Assembly (NCBI RefSeq): GCF_037113415.1
Contig: NZ_CP146608.1
Location: 2,128,501-2,192,500 of the forward strand
Direction: 5' to 3'
DNA from: Devosia sp. XK-2
GTDB lineage: Bacteria; Pseudomonadota; Alphaproteobacteria; Rhizobiales; Devosiaceae
Length of the DNA: 64,000 nt
The position numbers and the translations under genes are program-made. Below the pieces are notes generated by a model. The model was given only the letters and a program-made list of their open reading frames with translations. It did not search any database and had not been told where the DNA came from. Shown here piece by piece: positions 62,332-64,000 of the stretch; position 1 is the first letter of the stretch; every line of letters starts with the position of its first letter.

Positions 62332-63390
62332 CTACCCGACCTGCGCGAGAGAATGCTGCCGCACTGTCGCCGGCGTCAGGCCGGAGATGAATTGTTTCGC
62401 GCTGGCCGCCCAGGTGAATTGCTCACCCAGCGCCCTGGCATGGGACCGCTCCAGCATCAGCGACCGGCGCACCGCAGCACCGAGGTCTTCACTCAGCGAC
62501 CCTGCCCGCGGATCGGTCACCACGTCGCGCGGCCCGGTCACCGGATAGGCCGCCACCGGTGTGCCCGAGGCCAGGGCTTCGGTCAGCACATTGCCAAATG
62601 TATCGGTGCGGCTGGGAAAGACGAACACATCGGCGCTGCGATAGGCAGCAGCCAATGCCTCGCCATGCAGATAGCCGATGAAATGCACCCGCGGATGCAG
62701 CCGCTCCAGATGCACCCTGTCCGGCCCATCGCCGACAACGATCTTGGTGCCCGGCACGTCAAGGGCCAGAAAGGCCGCCACATTCTTTTCCGCCGAGATA
62801 CGCCCGACATAGAGCAGATGCGGACCAGGCAGATCGGTGAACATGGTTTTTTCGCCCGGATGGAAACGCACCCCATCCACGCCCCTGCCCCAAAGGCTCA
62901 GATGGGAAAAGCCATGGCCGCGCAATTCCTCACGTAGCGAGGGTGTTGGCACCATCGTCCTGATCGCCGGATCGTGGAACCAGCGCAGATAGCCATAGCT
63001 CCACTCTTCGGGCACTGGCAGCCGCGCGGCAGCATATTCGGGAAAGCGCGTGTGAAAGCTGGTGGTGAAGGCCTTGCCCCGTTCCAGGCAATAGCGTCGC
63101 GCCAAAAGCCCCAGCGGTCCCTCCGTGGCGATATGGATATGATGCGCCCTGGAACGGGCCATAGTCAGAAAGACAGCCCGTCGCGACGCCAGCGACAGCC
63201 TGATTTCAGGATAAGTCGGCACCGGAACGGTCCAGAATGGCTCCGGCGTCAGAAAGCTGACCTCATGCCCCCATTGCCGCAACTGTCCGGCCAGACTCTC
63301 CAATGTGCGGACAACACCATTGATCTGCGGTCGCCACGCATCGGTGACGATCAGGATACGACGACTGGTCAGTCCGGGGTCGATATACAT
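62332..63390 (-). CDS. Glycosyltransferase family 4
   Basis: The 352-residue GT-B enzyme has an N-terminal acceptor domain (RILIVTDAWRPQINGVVRTL, HHIHIATEGPLGLLARRYCL, TSFHTRFPEY) and a C-terminal nucleotide-sugar domain (LLYVGRISAEKNVAAFLAL, VFVFPSRTDTFGNVLTEALA, GTPVAAYPVTGP). The layout is close to GT4 alpha-mannosyltransferase/SQDG-synthase-like enzymes. The ATG at 63390 is favoured over 63429. The metallophosphoesterase gene precedes it on the same strand, suggesting a shared role in envelope lipid or glycan synthesis. Confidence 0.9.
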   Translation of the reverse strand: MYIDPGLTSRRILIVTDAWRPQINGVVRTLESLAGQLRQWGHEVSFLTPEPFWTVPVPTYPEIRLSLASRRAVFLTMARSRAHHIHIATEGPLGLLARRYCLERGKAFTTSFHTRFPEYAAARLPVPEEWSYGYLRWFHDPAIRTMVPTPSLREELRGHGFSHLSLWGRGVDGVRFHPGEKTMFTDLPGPHLLYVGRISAEKNVAAFLALDVPGTKIVVGDGPDRVHLERLHPRVHFIGYLHGEALAAAYRSADVFVFPSRTDTFGNVLTEALASGTPVAAYPVTGPRDVVTDPRAGSLSEDLGAAVRRSLMLERSHARALGEQFTWAASAKQFISGLTPATVRQHSLAQVG

Positions 63391-63478
63391 GGCAGCACCA
63401 CGATTGCTCGCAATGCCATGATGGTGCACGACTTGCGCGTCGCGCCCGTGACGAGAAGGTGACGGTCAATTGACGGCG

Positions 63479-64000
63479 TTACTGCCCGGAAACGTGACGC
63501 AATTTCTGCTTGCGACCCTCGCCGGTCACCATCTCCGTCCACTTGATCAGCTCAAACTGGCCATCGTGATTCTCGACAATGGCCGTACAGCTTTCCACCC
63601 AGTCGCCGGTATTAATGTATTGGATGCCCAGCCGGTCATGGATGTCTGCGAAGTGAATATGGCCGCAGATCACACCATCCACGCCGCTTTCCTTGGCTTC
63701 ATGCACCAGGGCCTCCTCGAAGCGGCCAATGACCGAAACGGCATTCTTGACCTTCTGCTTGGCCCAGGCACTGAGCGACCAATATTGCAGCCCCAGCCGC
63801 CGGCGCACCCAATTGATGGCGATATTGACCCGCAGCGCCGCGTTATAGGCCCAGTCCCCGACATGGGCGAGCCACTTGGCGTTCATCACCACCACGTCAA
63901 ACTGATCGCCATGGATGACCAGATAAGTCTTGCCGGTCGCCGAAGTGTGGATCGTCCTGTCCACCAGCTCGATCTCGCCGAAATAGGTGCCCAGATATTC
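63479..64000 (-). CDS. Metallophosphoesterase, UDP-2,3-diacylglucosamine-diphosphatase-like (5' part outside window)
   Basis: The frame runs off the right edge; the last 173 residues are visible. LVIHGDQFDVV, EALVHEAKESGVDGVICGHI (GHIH metal ligands) and IQYINTGDWVESCTAIVE are calcineurin-type phosphoesterase motifs as found in LpxH-like UDP-2,3-diacylglucosamine diphosphatases of Hyphomicrobiales. It lies 88 bp upstream of the glycosyltransferase gene on the same strand. The exact substrate cannot be judged without the N terminus. Confidence 0.85.
   Translation of the reverse strand, partial: EYLGTYFGEIELVDRTIHTSATGKTYLVIHGDQFDVVVMNAKWLAHVGDWAYNAALRVNIAINWVRRRLGLQYWSLSAWAKQKVKNAVSVIGRFEEALVHEAKESGVDGVICGHIHFADIHDRLGIQYINTGDWVESCTAIVENHDGQFELIKWTEMVTGEGRKQKLRHVSGQ

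Overview
The window looks like chromosomal DNA from a GC-rich alphaproteobacterium of the order Hyphomicrobiales (Rhizobiales), most like Devosia and its relatives. The pointers are FlbT and FlaF beside the flagellins, a DUF6468 gene next to fliM, a MotE-type chaperone, a FliX gene divergent from flgI, a giant Growth-Pole-Ring-like protein, a single-cysteine DksA and a ferredoxin-type sulfite reductase operon. The genus is inferred from gene content only. I saw no rRNA, tRNA, CRISPR array, transposase or prophage.

Positions 1-30720 hold a large flagellar locus. On the minus strand are flgB (cut by the left edge), the motor operon fliL-fliM-DUF6468-motE with a 1115-residue exported repeat protein downstream, fliX, and the hook/junction operon flgE-flgK-flgL. 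On the plus strand are fliO-fliP, flgF-flgG-flgA-flgH, flgI with a rod-binding gene and flgN, two 501-residue flagellins, flbT and flaF. The control DNA looks Caulobacter-like: TTAA-N7-TTAA (CtrA-type) boxes, GG-N10-GC (sigma-54) promoters before flgF, flgI and flgE, and a dyad GGCA-N5-TGCC placed 84-98 bp upstream of each of those promoters, as expected for an FlbD-type activator. FliX, the known partner of FlbD, is encoded here.

Positions 12492-17200 interrupt the flagellar genes with a glycine-zipper peptide, an M32 carboxypeptidase, a curli-type cassette (curlin, CsgH-like chaperone, second curlin), a YciI-like protein and dksA. Both curlin genes are preceded by 5-bp half sites phased at 11 bp, which suggests one OmpR/PhoB-type regulator.

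Positions 30799-41353 are mostly housekeeping and envelope genes: a P-loop ATPase, metA, an ABC transporter with a Tat-exported partner, a PhoA-type alkaline phosphatase with a Pho-box-like site, a PCu(A)C-like protein, the YcjX/YcjF pair, a ferredoxin and a ferredoxin-NADP reductase. Positions 41505-46484 are an assimilatory sulfate reduction operon (cysG-DUF2849-cysI-cysH) in which DUF934 is fused to CysH and two composite palindromic repeats lie between cysI and cysH.

Positions 46711-64000 carry a secreted hypothetical protein, a second ferredoxin, a YHYH protein, a methyltransferase overlapping prfC, a nucleotidyltransferase behind an attenuator-like leader, an Hpt protein, the giant coiled-coil protein, a TetR regulator with its probable operator and a membrane protein, a 690-bp non-coding stretch rich in inverted repeats, an MFS transporter, a glycosyltransferase and a metallophosphoesterase cut by the right edge.
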